Positions 23,820 to 32,634 are shown, numbered from the stretch's first letter. The stretch: 35,201 bases of DNA from Leptolyngbyaceae cyanobacterium MAG.088 (GCA_019634055.1 JAHQVZ010000312.1:1-35201); one strand, 5' to 3'. A program made the numbers and translations. The notes: generated from the sequence alone by a model not told the origin.

Positions 23820-24626
23820 ATGAAGCTCTTTAATACAGTTAAGATTCAAACACCAGAAAGTGTAGAGTTAGAATTTGTCCTGGCAGGCATTGGTAGTCGC
23901 GCCCTGGCTGTGGTGTTGGACTATGTGATTGTACTGCTCACTCTGTCAATTCTGTCTGTTGTTGCCTCAATCTTTCGCGCGCAGTTTGTCGCCATTGCCA
24001 CCTGGTTAGGCGGAGGGACCGACAGCATCGATCTATGGTTAACGGCCATTTTTGCTGCTCTGAGTTTTGCTATTTCCAGTGGTTATTTTGTCGGCTTTGA
24101 ATCTCTATGGCAAGGACAAACGCCAGGTAAACGCTTGACTAAGATTCGGGTAATTAGAGATAACGGCCAGCCCGAAGGACTTTTTCAAGCCACTCTACGG
24201 GCGCTGTTAAGGCCTATCGACGACAGTCTCTTTTTAGGTTTTTTTTGCATCCTTTTAGGTCCACAAGAAAAACGTATCGGTGACTGGTTGGCTGGCACCC
24301 TAGTCGTTCAGATAGGAGAGCCAGAAAGCAAACAGGATCTGCAGGTATCCAAGGCAGCCAAGGACCTCTCTAGCTATCTAGTGGAAGAGGCCGATATGGA
24401 TAAACTATTGATTGATGACTTTACGATTATTCGAGAATACCTGCAACGCCGTGCCGGCTTAAATCCTGACGCCCGCAAAAAGTTGAGTGTTAAACTAGCG
24501 CGTGAAGTACGCTCAGTGCTAACCCTAAAAAAATTACCCCGTGAAGAAATACCTGCCGATGATTTTTTAGAAGCTGTGTACTGGGCTTACCAGCAACAGT
24601 TGGGCGAGCGTAGTTCCTATCGATAA
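23820..24626 (+). CDS. RDD family membrane protein
   Basis: The 268-residue protein opens with KIQTPESVELEFVLAGIGSR and then the RDD motif region GSRALAVVLDYVIVLLTL, where Arg and Asp sit in the first transmembrane helix. Two further hydrophobic segments, SLWQGQTPGKRLTKIRVI and PIDDSLFLGFFCILLG, followed by QEKRIGDWLAGTLVV, complete the family pattern. The C-terminal about 90 residues are soluble and charged. RDD proteins are thought to be membrane transport or scaffold proteins; some mediate Na+/H+ exchange. Being the last gene of the DUF4129-to-RDD series, it probably belongs to the same envelope function. Confidence 0.9.
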   Translation: MKLFNTVKIQTPESVELEFVLAGIGSRALAVVLDYVIVLLTLSILSVVASIFRAQFVAIATWLGGGTDSIDLWLTAIFAALSFAISSGYFVGFESLWQGQTPGKRLTKIRVIRDNGQPEGLFQATLRALLRPIDDSLFLGFFCILLGPQEKRIGDWLAGTLVVQIGEPESKQDLQVSKAAKDLSSYLVEEADMDKLLIDDFTIIREYLQRRAGLNPDARKKLSVKLAREVRSVLTLKKLPREEIPADDFLEAVYWAYQQQLGERSSYR

Positions 24627-24717
24627 CAATACCCACGAAGCAAAAACATCAAATACTCGTTTCATGGATATTTTCTAATCGTTGCGGGGGCATTTTGACA
24701 AAAAATTTAGGACAATA

Positions 24718-24873
24718 TTACACAGCATCTGGAATTGAGCCATTGCCCTCTGTATAGAATAGGGACTGAGCTTTCCAATGCCCCTTTAAAAAGAAAAATG
24801 TCTGACCCCATAAAGCCCCCAGGGTCAGACAGCTCACCTGTAAAACGCGTCTAAACAAGATTGAAACATTCAT
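24718..24873 (-). CDS. possible small protein (51 residues), doubtful
   Basis: An ATG at 24871-24873 has GAGGGGG about seven bases upstream and opens a 51-residue frame (MNVSILFRRVLQVSCLTLGA..., with a weak hydrophobic middle). The frame runs through an inverted repeat at 24800-24830, which is awkward for a gene and suggests the hairpin may instead end a very short transcript. I see no family resemblance. The rest of 24627-25081 is AT-rich with no other gene. Confidence 0.25.
   Translation of the reverse strand: MNVSILFRRVLQVSCLTLGALWGQTFFFLKGHWKAQSLFYTEGNGSIPDAV
24800..24830 (-). terminator. hairpin with T-rich tail, possible terminator
   Basis: A 9-bp perfect stem (GTCTGACCC at 24800-24808, GGGTCAGAC at 24822-24830) with a 13-base loop is followed on the minus strand by ATTTTTCTTTTT. 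It has the form of a terminator for minus-strand transcription, although the nearest firm minus-strand gene (panC-cmk) ends 250 bases upstream of it. Confidence 0.5.
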
Positions 24874-25081
24874 CCAAATGCCCCCTCGGATGACGATCGC
24901 CTTGAACGCGTTCTCCAGAATTAGCTCTATTTTCACTTGTTATTCTGGCAAAAAGCTTCCTCGTAAATACGTAAATTAAAGCCCAAATAGCCCAAAACAC
25001 TGAGCCATTTTACGTATATATACTCTTAATTAACTTTCATCCAACGCTACGGAATGGAATTGGTTGTGTGAGCTAGACCTT

Positions 25082-26644
25082 TTACTCTTCAGTGATCACG
25101 TTCTCGTTGTAAAGCATCATTAACTTGCCTAACACACCGTCAACAGTAAGAGAATCTGTAATCACTTCAATAGCGTCGTCTGCCTGACGCAAAGGAGAGA
25201 TCTTACGAGTACTGTCTTTGTAATCGCGTTCACTAATGACTTGGGCCAGTTCAGTAAGCTCAGGTACAGGCTGATTTCGGTTTGCCAAGTCTCTCTGACG
25301 ACGACGAGCGCGTTCCTCAACCGATGCGGTCAAAAAGATTTTGAGCTCAGCATCAGGGAATACGTGAGTACCAATGTCTCGACCATCAGCGACCACACCA
25401 CCTGCCAAACCGTATTGCATTTGCTGTTTGACGAGGGCCTGTCGGACAGCCCCTTGGGCAGCAATTGCCGATACTTGGGCCGTCACCTCAGAGGTGCGAA
25501 TAGCTTGGGTAACGGAGGTATCGTTAACCCAAACGTCTGGAGGCTGGGGAATGCCATCTGCATTTGGCACAGCAACCAGTTTAATGTCACATTTTGGTAA
25601 CAAGTCTGCAACAGCTATTTCATCTTTGGGATCACAGCCTTGAGCGAGGACATACCAGGTAAAGGCGCGATACATAGCCCCTGTGTCTAAATAGAGTAGC
25701 CCCAACTGGTGAGCTAACTGCCTTGCTACGGTTGACTTCCCGGCTCCGGCAGGACCATCAATGGCAATGATCGGTTGCCGTGACCGTAAAACAACGTTAT
25801 CAATTAATCGAGTAGTTCCTACAAATGCTGCTACTGCCAACATACCAACTGTTTCAACTTTTTCTAAGGGGGCCAATGAATGTGGATGCACCAGTTCTAC
25901 GTACTGGGGCGTGACAGCAGGTGCCGTTTCTAAGTACTGAAAGACGATGCGAGCGAGATAATGTTGCGATCGCACTCCTGCTTTAAATGTTTCCTCAGCG
26001 CTCCTTAACCCCCGATAGAGTATAACTGCTTGTTGGCGTTCTTGCCCGCTTAAATACTTATTTCTAGAACTTAGGGCCAGACCATCCGCTTCCCGGACAA
26101 TGGGACAGCCAATGACAGCTCCTGGCAAATTTAGATCTTGCACTAAACGTCGAATAATCGCTAACTGTTGACCATCCTTTTGGCCAAAATAGGAACGTTG
26201 AGGCCGCACTAAACTGATTAATTTAGTGACCACAGTCGCCACTCCATCAAAGTGTCCAGGTCTAAATTTGCCGCACAAGTGATAGGTCAAGGCTGGTGGC
26301 GGAACCACTGCAAATAGTGTGTTTGTATCATTAAAATCAGCCCCGTAAAGATCTGAGGCGGTTGGTACAAAAATACAGTCCACGCCAACAGATTCACATA
26401 GCACCGCATCCGCCTCTAATGTGCGGGGATAGGCATCTAAATCTTCATTAGGCCCAAACTGCAGCGGATTTACAAAGATACTCACAACAACTAAATCGTT
26501 GTCACGCCGGGCCCGACGGATCAAACTGAGATGCCCTTCATGTAATGCGCCCATTGTAGGCACCAGACCAATGGAACCTGACTGTTTTCCTAACCAACAC
26601 CGCAGACCTTCCACTGTTTTTAATAACCGCAAAACAGTCCCCAA
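25082..26644 (-). CDS. panC-cmk: bifunctional pantoate--beta-alanine ligase / (d)CMP kinase
   Basis: Two enzymes are fused, as in most cyanobacteria. Residues 1-285 are pantothenate synthetase, joining pantoate and beta-alanine with ATP in coenzyme A synthesis: LVPTMGALHEGHLSLIRRA holds the HxGH motif, then FVNPLQFGPNEDL, YFGQKDGQQ and LALSSRNKYLS (KMSKS-like). Residues about 292-520 are cytidylate kinase, which makes CDP/dCDP: P-loop GPAGAGKST at 297-305, LYLDTGAMYRAFTW, VVADGRDIGTHVFPDAE and RARRRQRDL, then SERDYKDSTR. The only fitting start is a TTG at 26644 with GAGG four bases upstream; a TAG lies four codons before it. It follows rlpA on the same strand with a strong terminator between them. 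Confidence 0.95.
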   Translation of the reverse strand: MGTVLRLLKTVEGLRCWLGKQSGSIGLVPTMGALHEGHLSLIRRARRDNDLVVVSIFVNPLQFGPNEDLDAYPRTLEADAVLCESVGVDCIFVPTASDLYGADFNDTNTLFAVVPPPALTYHLCGKFRPGHFDGVATVVTKLISLVRPQRSYFGQKDGQQLAIIRRLVQDLNLPGAVIGCPIVREADGLALSSRNKYLSGQERQQAVILYRGLRSAEETFKAGVRSQHYLARIVFQYLETAPAVTPQYVELVHPHSLAPLEKVETVGMLAVAAFVGTTRLIDNVVLRSRQPIIAIDGPAGAGKSTVARQLAHQLGLLYLDTGAMYRAFTWYVLAQGCDPKDEIAVADLLPKCDIKLVAVPNADGIPQPPDVWVNDTSVTQAIRTSEVTAQVSAIAAQGAVRQALVKQQMQYGLAGGVVADGRDIGTHVFPDAELKIFLTASVEERARRRQRDLANRNQPVPELTELAQVISERDYKDSTRKISPLRQADDAIEVITDSLTVDGVLGKLMMLYNENVITEE

Positions 26645-26680
26645 GTATCCTCGCTAAACACAAAATTTAACGATAGCAGA

Positions 26681-26716
26681 CAGAGCGGGGGCATTCGATG
26701 GAATGCCCCCGCTCTG
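26681..26716 (-). terminator. strong GC-rich hairpin between rlpA and panC-cmk
   Basis: A 16-bp perfect stem (CAGAGCGGGGGCATTC at 26681-26696, its complement at 26701-26716) closes a GATG loop. It lies 38 bases past the rlpA stop on the minus strand. The following minus-strand bases (TCTGCTATCG) lack a U run, so it may attenuate or stabilise the 3' end rather than be a classical terminator; panC-cmk starts 37 bases further on. Confidence 0.6.
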
Positions 26717-26753
26717 CTTTAAGGATATCAATTAGTCATTAGTCGACGGCAGA

Positions 26754-27683
26754 CTAGCGCAAAACCTCAATTTGCACAGGACCGACACCAGCTGACTGTA
26801 AACCAATGGCACTGGCAGCACCAGCCGACAGATCAATAATCCGACCACCACTGAAGGGGCCACGATCATTAATGCGTACAACCACCTGACGGCCATTGTT
26901 CAAGTTAGTTACTCGTACCTGAGTACCAAAGGGCAGTGTCCGGTGAGCGGCCGTCATAGCATATTGGTTAAAAGCTTCACCACTAGCACTTGTACGGCCA
27001 TGAAACCCTGGACCATACCAAGAAGCCATACCACTATAGCTAGATCTTACTGCCGCCACTCGTTGAGGGGGAGCAGGAGGAGGCGCAGGCCGACCAATCA
27101 CCTCAGTCACAGGCTCAGCTTCACCGTCACCCAACAGACGTCTTAAACGGTTAGTAACCTGAAGAACATCCTCTGCAGCATCTTCGGTAGCATCAGGCAG
27201 CTGTATTGAATCACCCATGGTCACTAACGGGCTCTCACCCGCCATAACCACATAGCTACCATCGTCCCAATGGGCAGTCAAATCCGCTGCATCGTCGTTA
27301 AGCTGCTCCAGTTGAGCCGCCATCTGGACTGCATCAGCAAGAGCACCCTCGGTTATCGAATTTTCTAACGTTAGCCAACCAGAGATGATATCGCCTGAGT
27401 CCGATGGGCCAACAAAAGTTAGAACAGGAATACTTTGAACGTAAATCGTAGCCGCTTGCCGATCTTGATGGGCATGGGCATTAACTCGCACAGTGGCCGC
27501 CGATCCTAAATTTTTCCGAAGCGAATTGATCGAAGGCGCTTCTAAAGATTGCTCAGTGATTGAGATTTCAAGAGCTTCATCAAGGTTTGTATCCAACGAT
27601 TGAGCGTAAGCCAACTCAGATACAGGGGTACACGTGGATAACAACGCTACGGTCACTAAACCACCAAGAAAATTTTTGTTCAT
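26754..27683 (-). CDS. rlpA: RlpA family septal/peptidoglycan protein
   Basis: RlpA-type proteins have a double-psi beta-barrel domain and, in studied cases, lytic transglycosylase activity on denuded peptidoglycan. Here that domain fills the C-terminal about 94 residues: [20 protein letters not shown], then [18 protein letters not shown] (His) and [19 protein letters not shown] (Asp), the usual catalytic region. The N-terminus has a signal sequence ([19 protein letters not shown]; Cys with a poor lipobox). The middle (about 40-220) is a cyanobacterial-type region of unknown role with a proline-rich linker ([10 protein letters not shown]). There is no SPOR domain. I chose ATG 27681-27683; ATG 27702-27704 adds seven residues. 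Confidence 0.85.
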   Translation of the reverse strand: MNKNFLGGLVTVALLSTCTPVSELAYAQSLDTNLDEALEISITEQSLEAPSINSLRKNLGSAATVRVNAHAHQDRQAATIYVQSIPVLTFVGPSDSGDIISGWLTLENSITEGALADAVQMAAQLEQLNDDAADLTAHWDDGSYVVMAGESPLVTMGDSIQLPDATEDAAEDVLQVTNRLRRLLGDGEAEPVTEVIGRPAPPPAPPQRVAAVRSSYSGMASWYGPGFHGRTSASGEAFNQYAMTAAHRTLPFGTQVRVTNLNNGRQVVVRINDRGPFSGGRIIDLSAGAASAIGLQSAGVGPVQIEVLR

Positions 27684-27766
27684 AAACCAGATTGCACCAA
27701 GCATAAGCGTCTACATCGCAGAGCGAGAAGTGGCAAATTCAAAGTAATGAACAAGGCAGCTTCAAG

Positions 27767-27937
27767 ATGACAATGCATCGCGGACAAATTAAAAAATGGC
27801 AACGCGAGCTAATCTATCACGAAGGATTTGCGATTAAAATCCGCATTTCTGTCAGCGAAAGTAGACAATGGGGCAGGAGCAAACCTTTACATTTTCTTCA
27901 TCGACCAGCTCCATGCATAGATGGGCAAGGGTTGTAG
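27767..27937 (+). CDS. possible 56-residue basic protein, doubtful
   Basis: In the 865-base interval between rlpA and purM an ATG at 27767 (or 27773) opens a 56-residue frame ending TAG at 27935-27937. The product is basic (MHRGQIKKWQREL, then SESRQWGRSKPLHFLHRP) and not hydrophobic. AAGG lies about ten bases upstream. I recognise no family; it may be noncoding. Confidence 0.25.
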   Translation: MTMHRGQIKKWQRELIYHEGFAIKIRISVSESRQWGRSKPLHFLHRPAPCIDGQGL

Positions 27938-28221
27938 ACAGTTACCAAGCTGTCCTAGTGCCCTAATTAGTTTTTGAATTATTATGTATGGTCTTGCAAA
28001 GATTACAGATTATTAATAGATGCCAAATTATTTTGCACCAAATTTTGGCCTCTATCCGGTCGATATGTCCAGTTCCCATGACCAAACACGTTCCTTTTAA
28101 CGAACATATTGACGGGTATTGCGTAGAATTACCCTTGCCACTCCGTTAAACGTGTAAAACAGGCATCGCTCATTGTCCATCGGTACCTAGGGCAAGCATT
28201 ATCCAACATCTATAGGTTTTT

Positions 28222-28440
28222 AGAGGATATTGCCTCTGTCAGATTAGTTAAGACAATGAGTATATTGACCAGCCCTAAGTCACAATAGCTAATCTGGCTC
28301 ACAAGGGGCCTAAGATAGCTTGGCGCACATAGTTTAAGGCATGGATGATCCCTGGAAGCGTTAGCTGACAACAGCTATGTGCGCAGCAAACTGCTGTTGG
28401 CGTAGCCTTTCCTGCGGAAATATGCATCCAGCAGTTTGCT
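28222..28440. ncRNA. cluster of inverted repeats upstream of purM: candidate structured RNA or small dispersed repeat
   Basis: Four inverted repeats lie close together. They are AGAGG/CCTCT (28222-28237), CAGATTAG/CTAATCTG (28240-28296), GCGCACATAG/CTATGTGCGC (28323-28332 with 28375-28384) and, starting on the very next base, AGCAAACTGCTG/CAGCAGTTTGCT (28385-28396 with 28429-28440). The last loop contains GGCGTAGCCTTTCCTGCGGA, a sequence style common in cyanobacterial small dispersed repeats. It could be a structured leader, a small RNA or an inserted repeat. No known RNA family was recognised. The rest of the 27684-28548 interval shows no firm gene. Confidence 0.4.
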
Positions 28441-28548
28441 ATACATCAGGACAGTTCTTATACCAATGTTTGTGTTTCATAATGCCTAACTAGGCAAAGG
28501 CATTGACCGAGCTGTCGTAAAGTAATCAAGTTATTTTTTGGAATTTCT

Positions 28549-29616
28549 ATGGATTATCGGCAAGCAGGGGTGGATGTGGTCGCCGGTCGGGCGTTTGTGG
28601 AAACTATTCGCAGCCTGGTAGAGGGGACGTATCGGCCCGAAGTCTTAGGTGGGTTAGGTGGATTTGGCGGTTATTTTGAGTTACCGGCAGGGTATCGGCA
28701 ACCTGTCCTGGTTTCAGGAACAGATGGAGTAGGCACCAAACTTAAGCTAGCTCACAGGCTAAATCGTCACGATACGGTAGGCATTGATTTGGTAGCAATG
28801 TGTGTTAACGATGTGCTGACATCGGGGGCAGAACCTCTCTATTTTTTAGATTATTTGGCCACAGGGCAATTGGAACCCGAGCAGTTGACTCAGGTAGTGG
28901 CAGGCGTAGCTGCTGGCTGTCGTCAGTCGGGCTGTGCGCTTTTAGGGGGAGAAACCGCCGAAATGCCTGGTTTTTATGATCAGGGTGAATATGACATGGC
29001 AGGATTCTGTGTGGGCATTGTGGAGAAAAGTGCCATTCTGGATGGTTCTCAGGTACGCACAGGGGATGTGTTGATTGGCTTGCCCAGCAGTGGTGTGCAT
29101 AGTAATGGCTATAGTCTGGTGCGTAAAATCATGGCAGACGCGCCTCGGCAAGATGCGTTAACCGGGACTGAAACTGTGGATCGATCCGTTGGCTATGGCT
29201 GGGATGAATGCCCAGCGCTATTGGCAGGTCAGTCCCTGGGAGACGTATTGTTGACACCGACTGAGCTTTACGTCAAACCAGTATTAGCCGCCCTCAAAAG
29301 CGATTTAGAAATTCATGCCATGGCCCATATTACTGGAGGTGGGTTGCCTGAAAACCTGCCGCGCTGCTTGGGCAAAAATCAATCTATATATATAGAGTCT
29401 AATAGCTGGCCGATGCTACCGATCTTTAAGTGGCTCCAGTCGGCAGGTGGCATCGCGATCGCTGAAATGTTTAAGACCTTTAATATGGGTATCGGATTTG
29501 TAATCGTGGTCCCTGCCAATCAGGCTGAGGCGGCGTTAGCCCACTTTCAATCTGCCTATCAAATTGGCACTGTGATTAATGGCAATGGAGTGGTCACTGG
29601 ATTGCCTGAAGGTTAG
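28549..29616 (+). CDS. purM: phosphoribosylformylglycinamidine cyclo-ligase (AIR synthase)
   Basis: PurM closes the imidazole ring in purine synthesis, turning FGAM into AIR with ATP. The 355-residue product has the standard start [18 protein letters not shown], the ATP/substrate blocks [25 protein letters not shown] and [19 protein letters not shown], the [20 protein letters not shown] segment, [19 protein letters not shown], and the later [15 protein letters not shown] and [11 protein letters not shown]. All are family hallmarks and length is normal. The start has no clear Shine-Dalgarno. A long leader with inverted repeats precedes it. The prohibitin-like gene follows by 66 bases but belongs to a different process. 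Confidence 0.97.
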   Translation: MDYRQAGVDVVAGRAFVETIRSLVEGTYRPEVLGGLGGFGGYFELPAGYRQPVLVSGTDGVGTKLKLAHRLNRHDTVGIDLVAMCVNDVLTSGAEPLYFLDYLATGQLEPEQLTQVVAGVAAGCRQSGCALLGGETAEMPGFYDQGEYDMAGFCVGIVEKSAILDGSQVRTGDVLIGLPSSGVHSNGYSLVRKIMADAPRQDALTGTETVDRSVGYGWDECPALLAGQSLGDVLLTPTELYVKPVLAALKSDLEIHAMAHITGGGLPENLPRCLGKNQSIYIESNSWPMLPIFKWLQSAGGIAIAEMFKTFNMGIGFVIVVPANQAEAALAHFQSAYQIGTVINGNGVVTGLPEG

Positions 29617-29682
29617 GATACGTTGGGACCAGAAAATTTTCCTGGAAAAATTTTCACCCATTTATAATCGGAGGATTGAATT

Positions 29683-30513
29683 TTGAGCGCTCGGACGGGT
29701 AGCTGGCAACCAGCTGCGATCGCACTTTTAGCCATCATCATCGGCCTGATTCTAACCAGTACGTTAGTCATTATTAACCCTGGTCAGGCCGGTGTTTTAA
29801 GCATTTTAGGAAAAGCCCAGAATGCTCCTTTGCTCGAAGGGGTTCACATTAAGCCACCCCTGGTGTCATTTGTCGATATTTACGATGTTACGGTGCAAAA
29901 ATTTGAAGTGCCCGCTGAAAGCTCCACTAAGGATCTGCAGGATTTACGGGCTCGGTTTGCCATTAACTTTCGGTTAGACCCCAGCAATATTGTAGAAATC
30001 CGGCGTAAGCAAGGCACACTGGCCAATGTGGTCACTAAGATTATTGCCCCCCAGACCCAAGAATCGTTTAAAATTGCCGCTGCCCGCCGTACTGTTGAAG
30101 AGGCAATTACCCAACGAACCAAGCTTAAAGAAGACTTTGACGATGCCCTCAGCAGTCGATTAGAAAAGTACGGCATCATCATTCTCGACACCAGTGTCGT
30201 CGATTTGTCCTTCTCTGATGAATTTGCTAGAGCCGTTGAAGAGAAACAAATTGCTGAACAAAGTGCTCGACGAGCCGTCTATGTAGCCCAACAGGCAGAA
30301 CAGGAAGCCCAGGCAGAAATCAACCGAGCCAAAGGTCGAGCCGAAGCCCAGCGTTTATTGGCAGAAACACTCAAGGCTCAAGGCGGTGAGTTGGTACTAG
30401 AGAAAGAAGCCATTGAAGCCTGGAAAGCAGGCGGTTCCCAAATGCCCAGAGTATTGGTAATGGGAGACAAGGGCGGTCAAGTTCCTTTCATCTTCAATTT
30501 GGAGAACGAATAA
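29683..30513 (+). CDS. prohibitin-like SPFH/band 7 protein
   Basis: The 276-residue protein has one N-terminal transmembrane helix (IALLAIIIGLILTSTLVII) and an SPFH domain (INPGQAGVLSILGKAQNAPL, EGVHIKPPLVSFVDIYDV, then LQDLRARFAINFRLDP), followed by a long helical, Ala/Glu-rich region (SARRAVYVAQQAEQEAQAEI, then NRAKGRAEAQRLLAETL) expected to form a coiled coil. Prohibitins build ring-like membrane assemblies that scaffold proteases and other complexes; cyanobacteria carry homologs at their membranes. The start is TTG at 29683, supported by GGAGG eight bases upstream; no better ATG exists. A perfect 18-bp terminator follows 25 bases after the stop. Confidence 0.9.
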   Translation: MSARTGSWQPAAIALLAIIIGLILTSTLVIINPGQAGVLSILGKAQNAPLLEGVHIKPPLVSFVDIYDVTVQKFEVPAESSTKDLQDLRARFAINFRLDPSNIVEIRRKQGTLANVVTKIIAPQTQESFKIAAARRTVEEAITQRTKLKEDFDDALSSRLEKYGIIILDTSVVDLSFSDEFARAVEEKQIAEQSARRAVYVAQQAEQEAQAEINRAKGRAEAQRLLAETLKAQGGELVLEKEAIEAWKAGGSQMPRVLVMGDKGGQVPFIFNLENE

Positions 30514-30538
30514 CAAAATCGTTGTCGATCATTCATTT

Positions 30539-30578
30539 CCCCCTGTAAGGGCGTAACAGATTACGCCCTTACAGGGGG
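30539..30578. terminator. bidirectional intrinsic terminator
   Basis: A perfect 18-bp stem (30539-30556 with 30561-30578, core CCTGTAAGGGCGTAA) and a CAGA loop lie between the convergent prohibitin-like (+) and kinase (-) genes. ATTTATTTTC follows on the plus strand and AAATGAATG on the minus strand, so the T tail favours plus-strand termination, though it can separate both. Confidence 0.85.
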
Positions 30579-30586
30579 ATTTATTT

Positions 30587-32329
30587 TCAACGCACATAAA
30601 TATGAACGAACCCATTATTGTTGCGCTCAATGCTGCCGACAAAGCCATTGTGTTCAAATGGAAACTGATTGATTTCCCCGGTGCGCACTTGTTCTAGCCC
30701 TGTCTCAATCTCTCGGGTAGACTGGCCATTCAGCATGCCCGTCAGCGCTGTTCTCATAATCAAACGGTCATAGGACGGGGCAAAAACAGCTTCCGTTTGC
30801 TGAATACTGTTACCGGCAGCATCATAGACGTAGGCAACACTGGCACGGTTAGGATCAAGCTCATAAACGGCGGTAGTGGCCGATGCTGAGGCAGATTGTC
30901 TGGTGGGTTCTCCTAAACGACTCGTCACAGCGGTGGCATTAGTGCCAGGCGCAAAACCAGGAACTGGAACAATACCACCATCACCAGGGGACGCTGTGTT
31001 AGGATTGCCGCTATTTCCCAAAATTAATGGGGGAGACGGTTGCTCTACGGTAGGTTGTTCCGATGGGTTAGCGTCTTCTAATGGATCTAATTCATCGACC
31101 TCACTATCCTCAGGCACAGTCGGCAAGTCTGGGATTATCTCTTCTAAATCAGGTAGAGTAATCTCCGGCAAGCTAACCTCAGGGATAGAGACATCTGGCA
31201 ACTCTGCTGTTTTCTCTTTAACATTGTTGATTGCTTGCTGAACAGTTGTATATATCCGATATCCAACAAACCCTAGACCGCCTAAAAGCCCTAGCAGAAT
31301 CAGTGAGGTAATGGACTTAAACAAGGTACTAAAGAAACCAGGCCCCTGTTTTTTGGGACGGTCTCCTTGGTGTTGAATTTGTTGCTGGGCCTGTTGGGCC
31401 TGCTGCCTAGCAATGTCCGTACCTGCTTGAGAGAGGTTGTTATTAACGCCATAACCAGAGGGACGACCGGGGGCAACAACCTGGGTGGGTTGGGTCGTGC
31501 TTTGCGGTTGCCTGCTCCGGCTTCTGCCAGGTGTGGACAGTAGTTTGAGCCAGGTAGCCATCGACTGGGGACGCTGGGCAAGTTCCAGGGCCATGCCTTG
31601 AAGGATAGCTTGCTCTGTACCAGGACTCAGATTTGGATTTAGCTGTCTGGGTGGCGTGAGGGGATGGTGCGATCTCAATACAGAGGCCACCGGCACTTCG
31701 CCCGTCACCATAGAATAGAGCGTGGCGGCTAAACCATAGACATCGGAAGCAGCGGAGCGTCGAGCTTTCGGTAAATACTGCTCTAGCGGAGCATACCCTT
31801 CTGAAACCAAATTAGTATGGGTTTGGGTTTGGCCAGTAGACAATTCTCGAGCAATGCCAAAGTCAATTAAAATCGCATTACCGCCATCAATCATGATGTT
31901 CTGGGGTTTAACATCCCGATGGAGTAACCCTTGACCATGCACTGTCTGCAAGGCACTGGCAATTTGTCGAATGTAGTTGATGGCTATCTTTTCTGACAGA
32001 AGCCGGGCAGGAAATATCATAGCCGATAGCGGCTGCCCAGGAATAAAGTCCATCACCAGGTAAGGCTGCCCAGCCTCGATAAAAAAGTCAGTAACATTGA
32101 CAATATTCGGGTGCTGACACTGAGCTAATCGACGAGCCTCAGCCTGAAATTTCTGGAGTTGCTGGCCTGAATCAGTAGTCGACCACCGCAGAGTTTTGAT
32201 CACTACTATCTGATCAAGGGTTCTGTGCACAGCCCGATAGGTGACGCCAAACCCACCACGCCCCAGCTCATTTTCAATAACGTATTTACCGTTTTGAAGA
32301 CTGGTGCCCACTAAATTTATGCTACTCAC
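30587..32329 (-). CDS. transmembrane serine/threonine protein kinase
   Basis: Residues about 14-265 form a Hanks-type kinase: glycine loop GRGGFGVTY (23-31), the lysine in VVIKTL (Lys45), Glu64, catalytic loop HRDVKPQN (137-144), DFG in LIDFGIA (156-158) and EGYAPLEQY as the activation segment. A Gln-rich juxtamembrane stretch (RQQAQQAQQQIQHQ) leads to one transmembrane helix (about 338-360). Outside the membrane come a pentad repeat of the type [LI]P[DE][VIL]x (377-396), an acidic Pro-rich linker and a C-terminal domain of about 110 residues with SRLGEPTRQ, VYELDPNRASVAYVYD and NNNGFVHIYVR. That domain may sense an outside signal; I do not recognise its family. All kinase residues are intact, so it should be active. 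Confidence 0.9.
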   Translation of the reverse strand: MSSINLVGTSLQNGKYVIENELGRGGFGVTYRAVHRTLDQIVVIKTLRWSTTDSGQQLQKFQAEARRLAQCQHPNIVNVTDFFIEAGQPYLVMDFIPGQPLSAMIFPARLLSEKIAINYIRQIASALQTVHGQGLLHRDVKPQNIMIDGGNAILIDFGIARELSTGQTQTHTNLVSEGYAPLEQYLPKARRSAASDVYGLAATLYSMVTGEVPVASVLRSHHPLTPPRQLNPNLSPGTEQAILQGMALELAQRPQSMATWLKLLSTPGRSRSRQPQSTTQPTQVVAPGRPSGYGVNNNLSQAGTDIARQQAQQAQQQIQHQGDRPKKQGPGFFSTLFKSITSLILLGLLGGLGFVGYRIYTTVQQAINNVKEKTAELPDVSIPEVSLPEITLPDLEEIIPDLPTVPEDSEVDELDPLEDANPSEQPTVEQPSPPLILGNSGNPNTASPGDGGIVPVPGFAPGTNATAVTSRLGEPTRQSASASATTAVYELDPNRASVAYVYDAAGNSIQQTEAVFAPSYDRLIMRTALTGMLNGQSTREIETGLEQVRTGEINQFPFEHNGFVGSIERNNNGFVHIYVR

Positions 32330-32634
32330 CCGACCTCTTCATATAGCGCCACAGCCTCACGTTTAACATAAAATTTCCTTCCTTGCATGATATTAGCGAC
32401 AGCCATAGAACTGGGCCATGTTTTCTTTCTCAAAGGTAATGTCTTTAGATATAACGACCGGGCACCTAAACCATTTCAATAACCGGCAGCCAAGCAGCTT
32501 ACTGTTTTAAGAATGTTGAAAAAAATGAATATTCTGCAGTCATATTCTTTAAAATATCTTTAAGATTGCAGTCGATTTGTGCTTTAATGTCCGCTGGGAC
32601 GAATATTTTTCAGAGGTTTCCGGAGTTCTTGTTC
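32330..32634. other. intergenic region between divergent kinase and HEPN genes
   Basis: About 300 AT-rich bases with no convincing ORF. Around 32510-32550 there are several copies of AAGAAT/ATTCTT and a GAATATTC palindrome (32527-32534), which could hold promoter or operator elements for the HEPN gene. Nothing firm. Confidence 0.3.

Noticed and set aside
25241-25643. Two long plus-strand ORFs inside panC-cmk
   Set aside because: Antisense to conserved CMP kinase sequence and without ribosome sites.
29625-29655. Imperfect palindrome after purM as a terminator
   Set aside because: Very AT-rich weak stem with a bulge and no clean T run after it; too weak to call.
30876-31241. Plus-strand 121-residue Ser/Gly-rich ORF inside the kinase gene
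   Set aside because: It mirrors the low-complexity Pro/acidic linker of the kinase; composition is a by-product of the other strand.
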